A stretch of DNA of 64,000 bases from NCBI RefSeq assembly GCF_022201045.2, contig NC_068560.1:4620001-4684000 (forward strand). Direction: 5' to 3'. Shown here in pieces: positions 61,859-64,000 of the stretch. The DNA is from Citrus sinensis (lineage: Eukaryota > Streptophyta > Magnoliopsida > Sapindales > Rutaceae). A program made the translations under genes and the position numbers. Every line of letters starts with the position of its first letter. The stretch's first letter is position 1. The notes beneath the pieces were generated by a model that was not told the origin of the DNA, did not search any database, and saw nothing but the letters and a program-made list of their open reading frames with translations.

Positions 61859-64000
61859 ATTCGGACCGAAACATTTCTCTATATATAAGAAATATATGCA
61901 ATTAATGTTGAGGAGGAAGAGGCGGCACAACTGATTTTGGTGCATTTTCCACTCATGTGATTGGACCGTGTATCTCACGCCCCATATCACATTTTTCATG
62001 TGAGATTATGGTGACTTGTATGAAATATACATACGATTTTACATTTGGAAACTTTTGGGTTGGAATTTAGTAATTAAGTGCCCAAGAGACAGCACCTGAG
62101 TCCTGAATCCACTGTACAAAACACTATCAACATAATGAATAGGCAAAATCTTCCTTTTCTGTATGGCATTGAGCATGAAGATAGCCTTTCATACAATAAC
62201 ATACAAAAATCATTGGTTGTGGCCAGACAATAAGCAGCAACTCACCTACTTCATCATATGAGTACTATATATCTGAAATTCCAAATGCACACCCTTTTTT
62301 TTTTTTGGAAAATGTATACAGCATCATCATTGGTTGAGCATTATGTATGTAATATATATATTACATATATGCTATAATATCAAGTTCTAACTCTATCAGT
62401 GATTAATATAACCTTCAACGTCCATGCGCATGTTTATTATTACAATTTATGTTTTTACAAGTTGAAGGTTCAAAAAACCTTCAATAGTCCAAATAAATTT
62501 AAATAAAAGAAGATCAAATTGGAGATTATTCCTGTTCTTGCTATCCGGTCGAGCTTTTTCTTCTTTAATTCTTGAAAGTCTTCACAAATTAGACTATGTA
62601 TCTGTGAAGGCACTCCAATATTTTTGTCAATATTTATTTTGTGAATTTTTATGAAATTGAGGGCTGGATTTCTCTTATTCAAATGAGAATTTAATTAAAA
62701 GATCATTTCTCAATCATTTTGGCCTATATTTATAGACCGAAGAAAGCAGACTGGAAGGGAGATTTGGTTTCAAATTTAAATCTCCGTCGTTCATCCTTTT
62801 ACTTTATTTTATGCCATTGGCCTTGTTAATCGCTTTTGTCTGTATCCGAACTGTTAACAAATGATTTTGTTAGTAACCATCCGCTGCTTATTGGTAATGT
62901 TCCAAATTGAATTAGTGGTGTTCGCGAGCTCAACATAAGTTATCATGTCATTTTCGTATTATCACGTGTCATTGTACGAATACTTACATCCCATATACAT
63001 CACGAATTAGAGTTACATAATGAGAAATTTTATCTATAGAATATATAAGCACTGACATTCACCCATAAAAGCAACATGAGGCATAAGAAATGGAAACCCC
63101 TCCTGTCCATTTCTTCTCCCACTTGTTATTATTATTATTTTTTTCACAAAACATAGACGGTAAGAACGATAATAGCGGGTGCTGTTCCTCTCACACACTT
63201 ATTGCCTTTAAGAGAAAAATATCACTTTTCTAAACATATAAATGAAGGCCGTTCAATGCACACCATGCAGTACTTATTCCGCATCTAAATATATGCAATC
63301 AGAAAAAAAAAAAATAAAAAGAGAACATAAAAATATTATTTTAAATATTGTTCAAGAAACCCAAAGAAAGTTGAGTTATGGAAGATTATACTAATTAATA
63401 TATTTTTTTTCTTCTATCATGACGATGTGGAAATGTTTAAAGTCAATTGATAGAAAAATATGGGTTTTTGAATAATGAAATTTATTGAATAAGTCTGAAT
63501 TAGTAAAACTATGGTTTTGAGCTCCTTTATATAGTAACGCTAAATATCGCAAATTTACCAAAGTAGAAAAATCTAATACATTATTTTATAACAAAATTCT
63601 CTTAATTTAAATAAGAAAAAAAGCACTTAAATCTTACGTCTAGAAAAAGATGGAAATCCTAAAAGAAACAGGAAAAATAACAAAAATCTTAAAATAAAAA
63701 ATTATCAAGAAGAAACGAAATTTCTGACTCGACTAATAGATGGAATGATGCACGTAGTTTTAAATTTTATTCGTCTCGTCACAAGATTCAAAATGATATA
63801 AATTTAAAACCTAAGTTATGATCTCTAAAAGGTACCATACTCGTCTCACACAACCAACCTACATCGCATGAATAAAGTAATTTTGCAAAAAAAATTCGCT
63901 ATGAAGATTCTTATATTCTATAAGCTTTGTTCGATAATACAACCAGCCAACAAAGAATATTACAGTGAAAGTCAATAAATATGAAAGCAATATGTAGAAC
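61859..64000. other. AT-rich DNA, no gene recognised
   Basis: Contains a short palindrome TATGTAATATATATATTACATA at about 62344-62368, which is mostly simple sequence. The minus-strand frame 62470-62682 has no recognisable features. Nothing else supported. Confidence 0.5.

Noticed and set aside
62344..62368. Short AT palindrome as a regulatory hairpin
   Set aside because: Almost entirely TA repeat, which pairs with itself by composition.

Overview
The window is nuclear DNA of a flowering plant, most likely a woody eudicot. The genes have many introns with GT-AG borders, the intergenic DNA is very AT-rich, and the protein families are plant-specific (SABATH methyltransferase, NB-ARC resistance protein, receptor-like protein, CAD1-type MACPF protein). 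Several proteins resemble Citrus relatives as I remember them, but that is recollection and not a search.

Layout. 1-3377 is the 3' part of a decayed autonomous hAT transposon. Its 3' terminal repeat ends inside a receptor-like protein (RLP) pseudogene (3379-4232), so the element probably landed in an RLP gene. 5041-7048 (minus) is an intact three-exon SABATH methyltransferase. 8426-9614 is a CC-NB-ARC-LRR pseudogene in which the start of the ARC region is joined directly to the last LRR residues. It is followed by three decayed tandem copies of an unrecognised block (about 9880-12352). 13938-14507 (minus) is a one-exon serine-rich protein gene. 16884-20799 and 21688-23961 (both minus) are tandem paralogous seven-exon macro-domain genes. 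The second keeps the YmdB-type ADP-ribose motifs and the first has lost key ones. 27344-31871 (plus) is a seven-exon MACPF gene. 36659-37421 (minus) is a small single-pass membrane protein gene. 43047-45683 (minus) is cytosolic ribosomal protein L3 with a long leader intron and a promoter at about 47100. From about 48700 to 64000 I find no intact gene, only AT-rich DNA with repeats.

Mobile DNA. Three non-autonomous hAT-like elements (24538-25255, 41432-41980, 47312-48018) share terminal TAGGGGTGG-like ends with the autonomous relic. Two of them have clear 8-bp target duplications. There are also a Tourist-like MITE (12768-12914), a long-TIR element with a 9-bp duplication (52175-52835), a LINE RNase H remnant (about 48400-48660), a dispersed repeat present at about 32471 and 53471, and a short palindrome present at 16328 and 55716.

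The genes do not form a pathway. Two defence-type genes (RLP and NLR) are both broken. The MACPF protein belongs to a family that restrains salicylate-linked cell death. The SABATH enzyme methylates small acids. I found no clearly new multi-gene system. The best candidate for new biology is the macro-domain pair, in which one copy keeps all reading frames and splice sites but has lost residues tied to catalysis. Exon borders were worked out by hand from splice sites, phase and family length. They are self-consistent for all the multi-exon genes called intact.
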